Shown: one piece after another, positions 34,414 through 43,234 of the stretch
Layout: each line of letters opens with the position of its first letter
Position numbering within the stretch: position 1 is the first letter of the stretch
Origin: Streptoalloteichus hindustanus
GTDB taxonomy: Bacteria; Actinomycetota; Actinomycetes; Mycobacteriales; Pseudonocardiaceae
Direction of reading: 5' to 3'
NCBI RefSeq assembly: GCF_900129375.1
Contig: NZ_FQVN01000004.1
Coordinates: 310,001 to 374,000 of the forward strand
DNA: 64,000 nt
Notes under the pieces: model-generated
What the model was told of the DNA's origin: nothing
The model's database searches: none
Seen by the model: the letters and a program-made list of their open reading frames with translations, nothing else
Program-made: the position numbers and the translations under genes

Positions 34414-36249
34414 ATGAACCACACGAGCCATGCGGGCGAGTGGCTGGTCGCGCTGCCCGACACCCCGAACGCCGCCGCCGTCCTCGCCGCGCTCGGGCCG
34501 ACGCCGCGGCGGGCCGACCACCCGTCGGGCCGGCCCTGGCTGGTCGGCCGGTGGGACCCGGTGGACCTGCGGGTCGGCTCCGCCGGCCCGACGTCGGTCG
34601 CGGCGCTCGGGATCTGCTCGGCCACCCCCGAGCGGCTGGCGGAGATCGCCGCCCGCACCAGGGACGTGGCCGCGCTGGACGACCTGGCGTTGCCGGGCAG
34701 CTTCCACCTCCTGGCCACTGTGGACGGAACCACCCGGGCCCAGGGGACGGTCTCCGGGCTGCGCCGGGTGTTCCACGGCGTCGTCGGCGGGGTGAGCGTC
34801 GCGGCGACCCGCGCCGACGTGCTCGCGGCGCTGACCGGCGCCAGGATCGACCGGGGGCGGGTGACCCTGCGGTTCCTGCTCTCCGAGATCCCCCTGCACG
34901 TCATGAACACGCCGCTGTGGGCGGGGATCGAGGCGGTGGAGGAGGACTCCTGCCTGGTGGTCTCCCCGGACGGGCGGGCCAGGACCCGGCGGCGCTGGGA
35001 GCCGCCGGTGGACGACCAGCCGCTGCCGGTGGCGGCCGCGGCCCTGCGCGAGGCGTTGTCCGATGCGGTGCGGGCCCGGCGGGACTCGGGTCTGACGCTG
35101 ACCGCCGATCTGTCCGGCGGCCTGGACTCCACCACCCTGTGCTTCCTGGCCTCCCGGGACGGCCGACCGCTGACCACGATCACCCGCTCCGCCGGCGACG
35201 TCGGCGACGACGACGAGTGGTGGGCGGACCTGGCCGCCGAGCACCTGCCGAACCTGCGGCGCATCGTGGTGCCGCGCGCCGAGATCCCCTCGCACTACAG
35301 CGACGTCCTGGAGCCCTCGCCGCCCACCGAGGAGCCCTTCCCCGGGGTGGAGGACCGCCCCATGTACCGGGCGCTGGCCGCCCGGGTCGGCGCGGCGGGC
35401 TCCCAGGTCCACATGACCGGCGACGGCGGCGACGAGACCCTGACCGGGGGCGCGGCCGGCGTGTTCGAACTGCTGCGGTCCCGGCCCCTGACCGGGCTGC
35501 GGTACCTGCGGGCCTACCGGGCGTTCGAGCACTGGCGGTGGCGCGACGTCGTCAGCAACGCCCTGGAGCGGCGCGACCGCTACCCGGGGTGGCTGGCCCG
35601 GCGGGCGCGGAGCATCATCGCCTCCCCGCTGGAGGACGAGGGCGCCACCAACCTCGTGCAGATGCCGCCGTGGGCCACGCCCGAGGCGGTCGAGCTGGCC
35701 AGGGAGCTGTTGCTGGCGGAGGCGGAGAGGACCCGCCACCACGGGCACAACTGGACGGCCCACCACACGATCTGGGGCATCCGGATGGGCGCGAGCGTGG
35801 CGCGGGCGACCGTGCCGCTGTACGCGGCCGAGGGGATCCGGGTGACCACGCCGTACCTGGACGACGCGGTGGTGCGGGCGTGCATGTCCGCGCGGGCCCA
35901 CGAACGCCGCACGCCGTGGACGTACAAACCCCTGCTGGCCGAGGCCATGCGCGGCATCGTGCCGGAGCGGTGCCTGGCGCGGGCGACCAAGGCCGAGGGC
36001 TCCAACGTCGAGTACGACGGACTGCGGTCCAATGTGGACAGACTGGTGGCGTTGTGCGAGGACTCGCGGCTCGGTCGGCTCGGGCTGGTCGACCCGGCCG
36101 TGCTGCGCGAGATCTGCACCAGCTTCCGCATCCGGCTGTTCACCCCCTACGCCATCTCCATGACGCTGAGCTGCGAGCGGTGGCTGCGCGATCTGGAGCA
36201 CCCCGCGCCCGCCGAGTCGGGCTCGACCACGATGGAGGTCAGGTCGTGA
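34414..36249 (+). CDS. Lasso peptide cyclase (asparagine-synthetase-like, C protein)
   Basis: This 611-aa protein has an N-terminal glutaminase-like domain without the catalytic Cys2 and a C-terminal asparagine synthetase domain. The pyrophosphate loop LSGGLDSTTLCF lies near residues 232-243 and TGDGGDETLTGG near 338. It activates the Asp side chain of the core as an AMP ester and closes the macrolactam. The ATG at 34414 is chosen (NHTSHAGEWLVALPDT); the frame is open further upstream but without lasso-like sequence. Its end overlaps the RRE gene (GTGA). Length and motifs are normal for the family, so it should be functional. Confidence 0.94.
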   Translation: MNHTSHAGEWLVALPDTPNAAAVLAALGPTPRRADHPSGRPWLVGRWDPVDLRVGSAGPTSVAALGICSATPERLAEIAARTRDVAALDDLALPGSFHLLATVDGTTRAQGTVSGLRRVFHGVVGGVSVAATRADVLAALTGARIDRGRVTLRFLLSEIPLHVMNTPLWAGIEAVEEDSCLVVSPDGRARTRRRWEPPVDDQPLPVAAAALREALSDAVRARRDSGLTLTADLSGGLDSTTLCFLASRDGRPLTTITRSAGDVGDDDEWWADLAAEHLPNLRRIVVPRAEIPSHYSDVLEPSPPTEEPFPGVEDRPMYRALAARVGAAGSQVHMTGDGGDETLTGGAAGVFELLRSRPLTGLRYLRAYRAFEHWRWRDVVSNALERRDRYPGWLARRARSIIASPLEDEGATNLVQMPPWATPEAVELARELLLAEAERTRHHGHNWTAHHTIWGIRMGASVARATVPLYAAEGIRVTTPYLDDAVVRACMSARAHERRTPWTYKPLLAEAMRGIVPERCLARATKAEGSNVEYDGLRSNVDRLVALCEDSRLGRLGLVDPAVLREICTSFRIRLFTPYAISMTLSCERWLRDLEHPAPAESGSTTMEVRS

Positions 36250-36521
36250 CGATCCGCCTGCGCGACGACGTGTCGCTGACCGAGACCGACGACGGCAGCG
36301 GTGTGCTGCTCGACGAGCGCTCCGGCGAGTACTGGCAGCTCAACGCCAGCGGCCTGACCACGCTGCGGATGAGCCTGGCCGGGGCCGCCGAGCAGGACAT
36401 CGCCGGCGCCCTGGTGCCCGAGGACCCGGCGGGCGAGCGGGTCAGCCTCGGGCGGGCGGTGCTCGACGTCCGCGAGCTCGTGGAGCAGCTCGTCGCGTCG
36501 GGACTGGTGGTGCGGGGATGA
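36246..36521 (+). CDS. Lasso peptide RRE protein (PqqD-like, B1)
   Basis: This 91-aa protein of the PqqD/RRE type has an N-terminal beta-hairpin (VLLDERSGEYWQLNASGLTT) and a C-terminal helix (VLDVRELVEQLVASGLVVRG). It binds the leader through the Tyr-Pro-Leu-Gly pattern and delivers the precursor to peptidase and cyclase. The GTG start overlaps the cyclase stop, and its own stop overlaps the B2 start (ATGA), so stoichiometry is set by coupling. Confidence 0.91.
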   Translation: MTIRLRDDVSLTETDDGSGVLLDERSGEYWQLNASGLTTLRMSLAGAAEQDIAGALVPEDPAGERVSLGRAVLDVRELVEQLVASGLVVRG

Positions 36522-36937
36522 GCACGCCGGAGACGTTGTTCGTCGCCGACCGGCCCCCGTGGTGGCTGCGGGCGGCGGCGCGGGTGGTGGTGGCGGTCGC
36601 GGTCGCGATGGCGCACCTGCCGCCCCGGCGCATCCGCCAGATCCTGTCCGTGGCCCGGATCGGCGCGGTCCCGGCCAGCTACGAGCAGGCGCGCGCGGCC
36701 CGCTCGGCCGCCATCGCGGTCAGCGTCACCTGTGCCGGCAAGGGATGTCTGCCGCGCTCGATCGCGACCGCGCTACTGTGCCGGCTGCGCGGCTGTTGGC
36801 CGACGTGGCGGGTGGGTGCGCGGACCTCGCCGTTCGGAGCGCACGCCTGGGTCGAGGCGGAGGGCCGCGCCGTGGACGAGGGCGAGAACGTGCTGGCCTT
36901 CCGTCCCGTCATGACGATCGAACCACGCCACCGCTAG
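36518..36937 (+). CDS. Lasso leader peptidase (transglutaminase-like, B2)
   Basis: This 139-aa protein has the Cys protease triad of the lasso B2 family: Cys in CAGKGCLPRSIATALL near residue 76, His in FGAHAWVEAEG near residue 109, and an acidic residue in the following strand (GENVLAF region). A short hydrophobic N-terminal segment (AAARVVVAVAVAMAHL) may contact the membrane or partner. It cuts the leader after Met18 in concert with the RRE protein. The stop codon lies ten bases before the exporter start. Confidence 0.91.
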   Translation: MSTPETLFVADRPPWWLRAAARVVVAVAVAMAHLPPRRIRQILSVARIGAVPASYEQARAARSAAIAVSVTCAGKGCLPRSIATALLCRLRGCWPTWRVGARTSPFGAHAWVEAEGRAVDEGENVLAFRPVMTIEPRHR

Positions 36938-36946
36938 GGAGCCCGT

Positions 36947-38755
36947 GTGTTGAACACTGTCAGCCCCGCCAGGGCCCGGGAGGACGTCGAGGACCCGCAG
37001 GAGTCGACCCCCGAGGACGAGCCGAAGCAGCGGGTGAACTGGCGTGACCTGGTGCGGGTCACCCGGGGCCACCGGGGCGCGATCAGCGCGGCGCTGGGAC
37101 TGACGTTGGTGGGCGGCGCGATGGGCCTGGCGCAGCCGCTGCTGGCGACCAGAACCATCGACGAGTTCTCCCACAACCGGCCCTACCAGATGCTGGTGAG
37201 CCTGCTGGCCGCGGTGTTCGTGGCCGAGGCCCTCATCACCGCCGTCGGCCACTACCTGTTGGAGCGCACCGGCGAGGGGGTCGTGCTGGGCGTGCGGCTG
37301 CGCGTCGTGGACCGCCTGCTGCGCTGGCCGATGCGCCGCTACCAGCAGCACCGGCTCGGCGACCTGCTCACCCGCACCACCAGCGACACCACGCTGCTGC
37401 GCGACTCCCTGGCCTACGACCTGGTGGAGGCCAGCGTCGGCGTGTTCATCATCATCGGCGGCATCGCCACGATGATCTGGTTGGACGCCACGATGTTCCT
37501 CATCGTCGCCGCGATCGTCGGCACCATCGGCGGCCTGACCACGTTGCTGCTCAAGGGAATCCGCAGCTCCGTGGAGGACGCCCAGGACAGCCTCGGCGCC
37601 ATGAGCGCCGAGCTGGAGCGCGCCCTGTCGGCCATCCGCACCGTGCGGGTCATGCGCGCCGAGGGCCGGGAGCGCGACCGCATCGGCCGCCTGGCCCGCG
37701 AGGCGTACGCGAACAGCCTCCAGGCGGCCAAGCGCAACGCCGTGATCAACCCGGCCATGACCCTGGCCACCCACGGCGCGATGATCACCGTGCTGGTGGT
37801 GGGCGGGATGCGCGTCGCCAGCGGGGGAACCTCGCTCGCCGAGCTGGTCGGGTTCCTGCTCTACGTCACCTACATCGCCACGCCCCTGTCGAACCTCTTC
37901 GACGTCTTCGCCACCCTCCAACGTGGACTGGCCGCGCTCCAGCGGGTGGAGGACGTCGCGCGGATCCCCGTGGAGGACGAGGAGATCACGCGGCCGGTGA
38001 CGACCAGCCCCCGCGCGCCCGAGCGCCCCGTGACCGCCGACACCCCCGCCATCGAGTTCCGCGGCGTGGGGTTCGCCTACGAGCCCGAGCGCCCGGTGCT
38101 GCGGGACGTCTCGTTCAGCATCCCCCGCAACAGCCACGTCGCCCTGGTCGGCCCCTCCGGCGCGGGCAAGTCCACGATCTTCGCGTTGATCGCCCGCTTC
38201 TACGACCCGCGGACCGGCCACATCCTGCTCGACGGGCGCGACACCGCGCACGAGATGACCGTGGAGGAGTGCCGGGCCTCGATCAGCCTGGTGGAGCAGA
38301 GCGCCCCGGTGATGCACGGGACGTTGCGGGAGAACATCACCTACGCCAAGCCCGAGGCCACCGACGCCGAGATCGCCAGGGCGGTGGAGCTGGCCAGCCT
38401 GGAAGGCCTGGTCCAGCGGCTGCCCGAGGGCCTGGACACCCCGGTGGGGGAGCACGGCAGCGCGCTGTCCGGCGGTGAGCAGCAGCGGGTCGCCATCGCC
38501 CGCGCCCTGCTGCCGCGCCCGCGCCTGCTGTTGATGGACGAGCCGACCTCGCACCTGGACGCGGCCAACGAGGCGGTGCTGACCCGCACCATCGAGCACA
38601 TCAGCGCCGAGTGCACCCTGCTGGTGATCGCGCACCGGCCCTCCACCATCCGCGCCGCCGACCGCATCGTCGTGCTGGACCACGGCCGCGTCGAGGCCGT
38701 CGGCAGCTACCCGGAGGTGGCGCACCTGCTCGGCGAGGGCCACGGCCTGACGTGA
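36947..38755 (+). CDS. ABC exporter of the lasso peptide (D protein)
   Basis: This 602-aa half-transporter has six transmembrane helices in residues 45-330 and an ATPase domain. Walker A GPSGAGKSTIF lies near residue 402, the signature LSGGEQQRVAIARALL near 506, and Walker B LLLMDEPTSHLD near 527, followed by the H-loop IAHRPSTI. There is no N-terminal peptidase domain, consistent with a separate B2 protease. It should export the mature lasso peptide and give self-protection. The GTG start is preceded by AGGGAGCC. It is the last gene of the operon. Confidence 0.93.
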   Translation: MLNTVSPARAREDVEDPQESTPEDEPKQRVNWRDLVRVTRGHRGAISAALGLTLVGGAMGLAQPLLATRTIDEFSHNRPYQMLVSLLAAVFVAEALITAVGHYLLERTGEGVVLGVRLRVVDRLLRWPMRRYQQHRLGDLLTRTTSDTTLLRDSLAYDLVEASVGVFIIIGGIATMIWLDATMFLIVAAIVGTIGGLTTLLLKGIRSSVEDAQDSLGAMSAELERALSAIRTVRVMRAEGRERDRIGRLAREAYANSLQAAKRNAVINPAMTLATHGAMITVLVVGGMRVASGGTSLAELVGFLLYVTYIATPLSNLFDVFATLQRGLAALQRVEDVARIPVEDEEITRPVTTSPRAPERPVTADTPAIEFRGVGFAYEPERPVLRDVSFSIPRNSHVALVGPSGAGKSTIFALIARFYDPRTGHILLDGRDTAHEMTVEECRASISLVEQSAPVMHGTLRENITYAKPEATDAEIARAVELASLEGLVQRLPEGLDTPVGEHGSALSGGEQQRVAIARALLPRPRLLLMDEPTSHLDAANEAVLTRTIEHISAECTLLVIAHRPSTIRAADRIVVLDHGRVEAVGSYPEVAHLLGEGHGLT

Positions 38756-38923
38756 CGAGCTGGTTGGGGCGGCTGGCCGCGCTGGGCGAGCCGCCCCGAC
38801 CACGGCGCGACAACCGGCTCACCGCAACGACATCCGCGCACACCGACGGCGGCGACGCCGACCGTCCACAGAGGACACAGGAAAGCGGACATCGCCTCCG
38901 CCGGGCCCACGGCTACCGGGGGG

Positions 38924-39549
38924 CTACCGGGGGAGCGGGGAGGCGGTGTCCTGCCGGGTGCGTCGCGCCCAGCGGACGGCCGGCCCGGTCGCCAACGCCG
39001 CCACCAGGAACAGCCCGCCGAGCACGAGCCAACCCGGGGTGCCCCCGACGAGCAGCGGCGAGGTCAGCAGCACCGGCCCGGCCATTCTCGCGACCGAGAC
39101 CCCGCTGCCGAAGAACCCCTGGTACTGCCCGTGACGGCCGTCCGGGGCGAGCCCGAAGCTGATCTCCCAGTACCGCGCCCACCGCACCGATGTCGCCACC
39201 GGTGCGCGTCGGTGCGCTCCACGATCCACAGTGGAAGCACCACGCTCAGCAACGGCATGTACAGCACCATCACCGCGTTCAACGCGGTGACCAACGCGTA
39301 CGGTCGATCACGCAGTACCGCCAACGCGGGCTGGCCGTCGTCGGCCTCGCGGGTGGTCGGCGCGACGGCGGGAAGCCGCGCCAACAACACTGCGGCGGCC
39401 AGGAAACTCGCCACGTCCAGCGCGAACGCCCGCGCCCGGGTTCGGCCAGCGCTGTCCACCAACCCCACTAACAGGGCCTGCCGGGCGGCGACCAACCCGC
39501 ACTGGCAGATCGTGTACGCGCACGCCGCCACCCTCCACAGTGGAAACAC
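38924..39549 (-). pseudogene. MFS transporter remnant
   Basis: The 3' part encodes a transporter C-terminus (SVRWARYWEISFGLAPDGRH, LVLGGLFLVAALATGPAVRW). The upstream part in another frame encodes a central MFS segment (AFALDVASFLAAAVLLARLP, ALVTALNAVMVLYMPLLSVV). A frame change and loss of sequence lie near 39190-39240, and the N-terminal half (about five helices) is absent. Two GTCCACAGTGGA-type elements sit at the break (39225) and at the truncated 5' end (39534), which may be coincidence or may mark deletion points. It reads toward the lasso exporter gene on the opposite strand. Confidence 0.68.
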
Positions 39550-39602
39550 GCGATCGTACCGATCGCGCGACTTCCCGGCGGGAGGATTCGGAAGGGCGCG
39601 GG

Positions 39603-39659
39603 CGCCCCGCCGCCCTCCCGGCGTCCGACCGTCGAGGTCCGGGACGCCGGGAGGGCGGG
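39603..39659 (-). terminator. Large hairpin downstream of the SDR gene
   Basis: CCCGCCGCCCTCCCGGCGTCC pairs with GGACGCCGGGAGGGCGGG across about 15 bases. It follows the SDR gene (stop at 39691) on the minus strand. Confidence 0.68.
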
Positions 39660-39690
39660 GTGGGGGAGGGGCGGTGGCGGTGGGGCGGGA

Positions 39691-40461
39691 TCAGCCGGAG
39701 TGGCCGGAGATGGTCGCCACCAGGCCGCCGTCGATCGCCAGGTCCTGCCCGTTGACGTAGGACGCCTCGTCGGAGCCGAGGAAGGCGACCACGTCGGCGA
39801 CGTCCTCGGCGGTGCCGAGCCGTCCGATCACGACCTTGGCGGCGACGGCCGCGTGCTCGTGCGGCTGGAGCACCTCGTGGAACATCGGGGTCGTGATGTA
39901 GCCGGGGCTCACCGAGTTGACCCGGATCCCCCGGTGGCCCAGCTCGGCGGCGAAGGTGCGCGCCAGGTTGTGCACGGCCGCCTTGGTCGCCGCGTAGAGG
40001 GAGGCGCCGGGCATCCCGCGGTGCAGCGTCCACGAGGCGTTGATCACGACCGACGCGTGGTCGGCCAGCAGCGGCACGGTCTTCTGGACCGTGAAGAACA
40101 GCCCCTTGAAGTTGATGTCCACGACCCGGTCGAACTCGGCCTCGGTGACCTGCTCGACTGGGTGGAACGACGCGATGCCCGCGTTGGCGAAGACCAGGTC
40201 CAGCCGCCCGTGGCGCTCCCGGATCGCCTCGGTCAGCGCGTCGAGGTCGGCCAGGTTCCCCACGTCGCCGCGCACCGCGAGGACGCGGTCCCCGCCGGCC
40301 AGGTCGGCGACGGCGGCGTCCAGCCGGGCCTGGTCGCGCCCGGTGATGACCACCTGCGCGCCCTCGGCGAGCAGCCGCCGCGCGGTGGCCAGCCCCATGC
40401 CGCTGGTGCCGCCGGTGACCAGCGCGATCTTGCCGTCGAATCGAGAAAGGGTTCGTGTCAC
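39691..40461 (-). CDS. Short-chain dehydrogenase/reductase
   Basis: This is a 256-aa classical SDR: cofactor motif TGGTSGMGLATARRL, NAG motif VFANAGIA, catalytic Ser in VVINASWT near residue 142, and YAATK (Tyr and Lys near 156-160). The residues after strand 2 (ITGRDQ) favour NADP(H), as Arg follows the Gly. The GTG start is at 40461. The MmyB regulator gene lies upstream on the same strand about 70 bp away and may be cotranscribed or control it. Confidence 0.89.
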   Translation of the reverse strand: MTRTLSRFDGKIALVTGGTSGMGLATARRLLAEGAQVVITGRDQARLDAAVADLAGGDRVLAVRGDVGNLADLDALTEAIRERHGRLDLVFANAGIASFHPVEQVTEAEFDRVVDINFKGLFFTVQKTVPLLADHASVVINASWTLHRGMPGASLYAATKAAVHNLARTFAAELGHRGIRVNSVSPGYITTPMFHEVLQPHEHAAVAAKVVIGRLGTAEDVADVVAFLGSDEASYVNGQDLAIDGGLVATISGHSG

Positions 40462-40531
40462 GGGTTCGAGCCTGCCCGCGGGTCGGCGACCCGACCAGGG
40501 CGAGCTGATCAGGGGTCTGGCACCACCAGGA

Positions 40532-41386
40532 TCAGGCGGGGGCGGCGAGCCGCACGCGCGCCAGTCGGGCGAGCCGGTCCTCGGTTCCGGTGCCGGGGTG
40601 CGGCGCGTACAGCAGCAGGTGCCAGCCGGGGTGGTCGGCCACGGCCAGCGACGTCTTGTCGAAGACCAGGTCGCCGGCCTCGGGGTGGCGCACCGCCCGC
40701 ACCGCCGAGAGGTGGACGCCGACGTCGTGGCGTTCCCACAGCGCGACGAACTCGGGGCTGAGGGCGCTCAGCTCGTCGACCACCCGGTCGAACTCCGGGT
40801 CGCCGGGGGAGCGTGCCGCGTCGGCGCGGAAGGCGGCGACCACGGTCGGCGCGACCAACTCCCAGTGGGCGTGCATGCGGCGGTTCCGGGCGCTGGTGAA
40901 GAACGCGATCAGGCAGTTGTGGTCGGCGTCGTCGTAGCCGAACACGGCCCGCGCGGCGTCGTTGACCGCGATCAGGTTCCAGTACCGGTCCTGCAGGACC
41001 GCGGGCCGGGGCGCCCACTCGTCGAGGAGGCGCCGCAGCTCCGGGGCGACCTCGACGTCCCGCGCCACGCCGCCGGGCGGCGGGTTGAGACCGGCCAGCA
41101 CGTACAGGTGCGCGCGTTCGGACTCGGTCAGGCGCAGCGCCCCGCTGATCGCGTCGAGCACCTCGGCCGAGACGTTGATGTCGCGGCCCTGCTCCAGCCA
41201 CGTGTACCAGGACACGCCGACCCCGGCCAGCGCGGCGACCTCCTCCCGCCGCAGCCCCGGCGTCCGACGCCGGCCGCCCGCCGCCATGCCGACCTCGCCG
41301 GGCGTGATCCGCGCCCTGCGGGTGCGCAGGAAGTCACGCAACTGCTCGCGGCGACGTCGTTTCGCAAGGGAGGATTCGCTGGTCAC
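40532..41386 (-). CDS. XRE-family regulator with MmyB ligand-binding domain
   Basis: This 284-aa protein starts at GTG. The HTH (TPGLRREEVAALAGVGVSWY then TWLEQGRDINVSAEVLDAIS) and the MmyB-type domain (NLIAVNDAARAVFGYDD, MHAHWELVAPTVV, EFVALWERHDV, AVRAVRHPEAGDLVFDKTSL) are typical. It is a paralogue of the regulator at 23489-24340. The downstream SDR gene on the same strand is the most likely target. Confidence 0.89.
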   Translation of the reverse strand: MTSESSLAKRRRREQLRDFLRTRRARITPGEVGMAAGGRRRTPGLRREEVAALAGVGVSWYTWLEQGRDINVSAEVLDAISGALRLTESERAHLYVLAGLNPPPGGVARDVEVAPELRRLLDEWAPRPAVLQDRYWNLIAVNDAARAVFGYDDADHNCLIAFFTSARNRRMHAHWELVAPTVVAAFRADAARSPGDPEFDRVVDELSALSPEFVALWERHDVGVHLSAVRAVRHPEAGDLVFDKTSLAVADHPGWHLLLYAPHPGTGTEDRLARLARVRLAAPA

Positions 41387-41489
41387 AGCCCATCGTAACC
41401 ACCGCTGACGCCGTGATCGGACCCGTGGTGGCGGCGGGAACCGTTGCTGGACAGGGCGACGTGGCACGCGGCGTCGCCGACCGCGTGGG

Positions 41490-42487
41490 TCAGTCGACGA
41501 ACGTTCCGTCGAGGAAGGTCTCGTAGGTGGTCACGGCCGGAACGCGGACGTTGAGGGCACCGGGCGTGGTGGTGAGCATGTGTTCGTAGCCGAGGAAGGC
41601 TCCGGTGTCGGCGTCGAGGAGGAAGCTGTAGCGGGCAGGCAGGCCCGCGTAGGCGGAGTCGACGGAGAACACCTCGCCCCACCGCCCGGCGCGGTCCTGG
41701 GCGCGGCCCTCGTGCCGCAGTTCCGGCCTCTCGGCCATCAACCGCAGGAACGCGGCGCGTTCGCCCGGCGGCAGCGCCCGCTCCCGCAGGACCTCCCGCA
41801 TCGCCTGGAGCGTCTTGACCGACCCGTTGCTGTCCGGGGGATTGGGCCGCCACAGGTACTGGCGAAGTTGCTCCACAGTGGACGGTGGCCGGTGCTGGTT
41901 GAAGAACGACCGCCCACCGGCCGCCCAGGTTGTGGTGCGTTGGCCGCCGTGGTCGGAGGCCCACTCGCGGCGGTCGGCCTCGGACTGGAACTCGGGCGGC
42001 TCCTTGCTCCCGACGATCGTGCCGCTGCCGTCGGGGCGGCGAACCAGTTCGCGTCGCTCGGCTTGGAGCGCCGAGATCGTCGTGCCGCCGCTGACCTGGC
42101 CGTGCAGGTACCAGGCGCGGATGGTGACCTTCTCGGTGCGCCCCGCCGTGACCGGGGCCGGTAGCGCGGCGGCGCGGTCGGCGATCTCGGCGAGCACCAG
42201 GGGAGCGGGCCGCCCGGTGACCGGGGGCTGGATCGTCAGCAACGGCGGGGTGGCGGCGATCCCGGGCGGGGCCGTCCACCACTGGTATCCGGCGATCGAG
42301 GCCATCCCCACGGCAGCCACCATGGCGGCGGTCAGCGCCCGGCGACGGGACAACCCCGGCCGACGGGCGCCCGCGAGTGCTCGTCCACGCCCTCGGCGAC
42401 CGGAACGCGGGTGAAGGGCGGAGGCTCACGGCGCGGGCGGTCCCGTTCGGGGTCGAACGGGGCCTGGGTTCGGCGGGCGGAACGCAT
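41490..42487 (-). pseudogene. CU044_5270-family protein, frameshifted near the N-terminus
   Basis: The main part (287 codons from a TTG at 42353) has one membrane helix near LTAAMVAAVGMASIAGYQWW and an extracytoplasmic domain with WYLHGQVSGGTTISALQAER, LPPGERAAFLRLMAERPEL and the ending FLGYEHMLTTTPGALNVR. This matches the CU044_5270 family, which usually accompanies an ECF sigma factor. The sequence upstream (MRSARRTQAPFDPERDRPR, VAEGVDEHSRAPVGRG) looks like the missing cytosolic N-terminus in another frame. One T appears missing at about 42352-42356 (RG-LSRRRAL). A weak alternative is that translation starts at the TTG. Confidence 0.65.
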
Positions 42488-42909
42488 CACAGCACCCCTT
42501 TCGGTTGACGGACAGTCCGTGGCGGGGTGGGCCGCAGCGCGGCGATCTGACCCACGCCCAGCCCGTCCCACGCGGACAGCAGCAGGAGCTCCTGGTCGTC
42601 GGCGGTGAGGTGGTCGAACGCGGCGGCGACGTCGAGCTGCTCGGGTTCGAGGCCGGTGGTGGGGTAGTCGCGGTGGGCGGCGAGCCGTTGGGCGAGCTGG
42701 GTGTAGCGGTCCTGGCGGCGACGCTCGTTCGCCGCGACCCGCCGCGCCACCTCGTACAACCACGGCAGCACCTCGCGGTCGTGGGGGAGGTGGTCGCGGC
42801 GACGCCAGGCGACGAGGTAGCGGGCTATGGGGTCGTAGTGCTGCTGGTGGAGCGCATCGAAACGGTCCTGTGGGGCCACAAAGTTTCTCCTCCCTGTCAC
42901 CCCGCTCAT
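42487..42909 (-). pseudogene. ECF-type sigma factor remnant
   Basis: The 140-codon frame opens with DRFDALHQQHYDPIARYL, the start of sigma region 2. It jumps directly to VAWRRRDHLPHDREVLPWLY, so about 20 residues of region 2 (the core-binding and -10-recognition part) are missing. Region 4 begins normally (FDHLTADDQELLLLSAWDGL, GVGQIAA) but ends in an unrelated tail (LRPTPPRTVRQPKGVL), so the recognition helix is lost. Its stop codon overlaps the start of the CU044_5270 gene, the usual partner. Both members are damaged, which supports real decay of the pair. Confidence 0.66.
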
Positions 42910-43017
42910 GCGCCGCAGCCCCACCGGTGTCACAGGGCCGTTCGGAGCAACTCGGCGACTGGTTCCGCCGGGTCTCCCCTCTGGTCGCGCGACAACTGAC
43001 CGAGTCGCGAAGCCTGT

Positions 43018-43098
43018 GATTTCAGTGCCGACCAAAATCAACCAAACTCAGCGGCCCGCTGGGATCAAACCCAAAAACGCATGCGCCTCACGGCGCAT
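43018..43098. repeat. Dispersed intergenic element, copy B
   Basis: It begins with the imperfect inverted repeat GATTTCAGT-gccg-ACCAAAATC and ends, 63 bases from its start, with the hairpin ATGCGCC-TCAC-GGCGCAT. The same layout with the same spacing is at 48320-48398. It lies about 110 bp upstream of the sigma-factor remnant and downstream of the TetR gene. Confidence 0.55.
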
Positions 43099-43234
43099 AC
43101 AGCTACGAAAGAGACCCCTCGGGATACGTGCGAACGGGGCAGTGAGCGCCCGGACTCCCTGGTCACAGGGCGGGGCGTCCGCGCTCAGTAGAGCGGAGTG
43201 GGTGGTGGTGAGAGCCGTCCCGGCCCGGGGTGAT

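Noticed and set aside
34129-36201. 690-codon minus-strand frame across the lasso cyclase
   Set aside because: Shadow of the cyclase, with no domain features.
36773-38803. 676-codon minus-strand frame across the exporter
   Set aside because: Shadow of the ABC exporter; repetitive Gln/Gly/His/Arg composition.
43070-43105. Hairpin near 43081 as terminator of the TetR gene
   Set aside because: The TetR gene is on the minus strand and ends at 43235. The hairpin is shared with 48382 at fixed spacing from an inverted repeat, so it is better seen as part of a repeated element.
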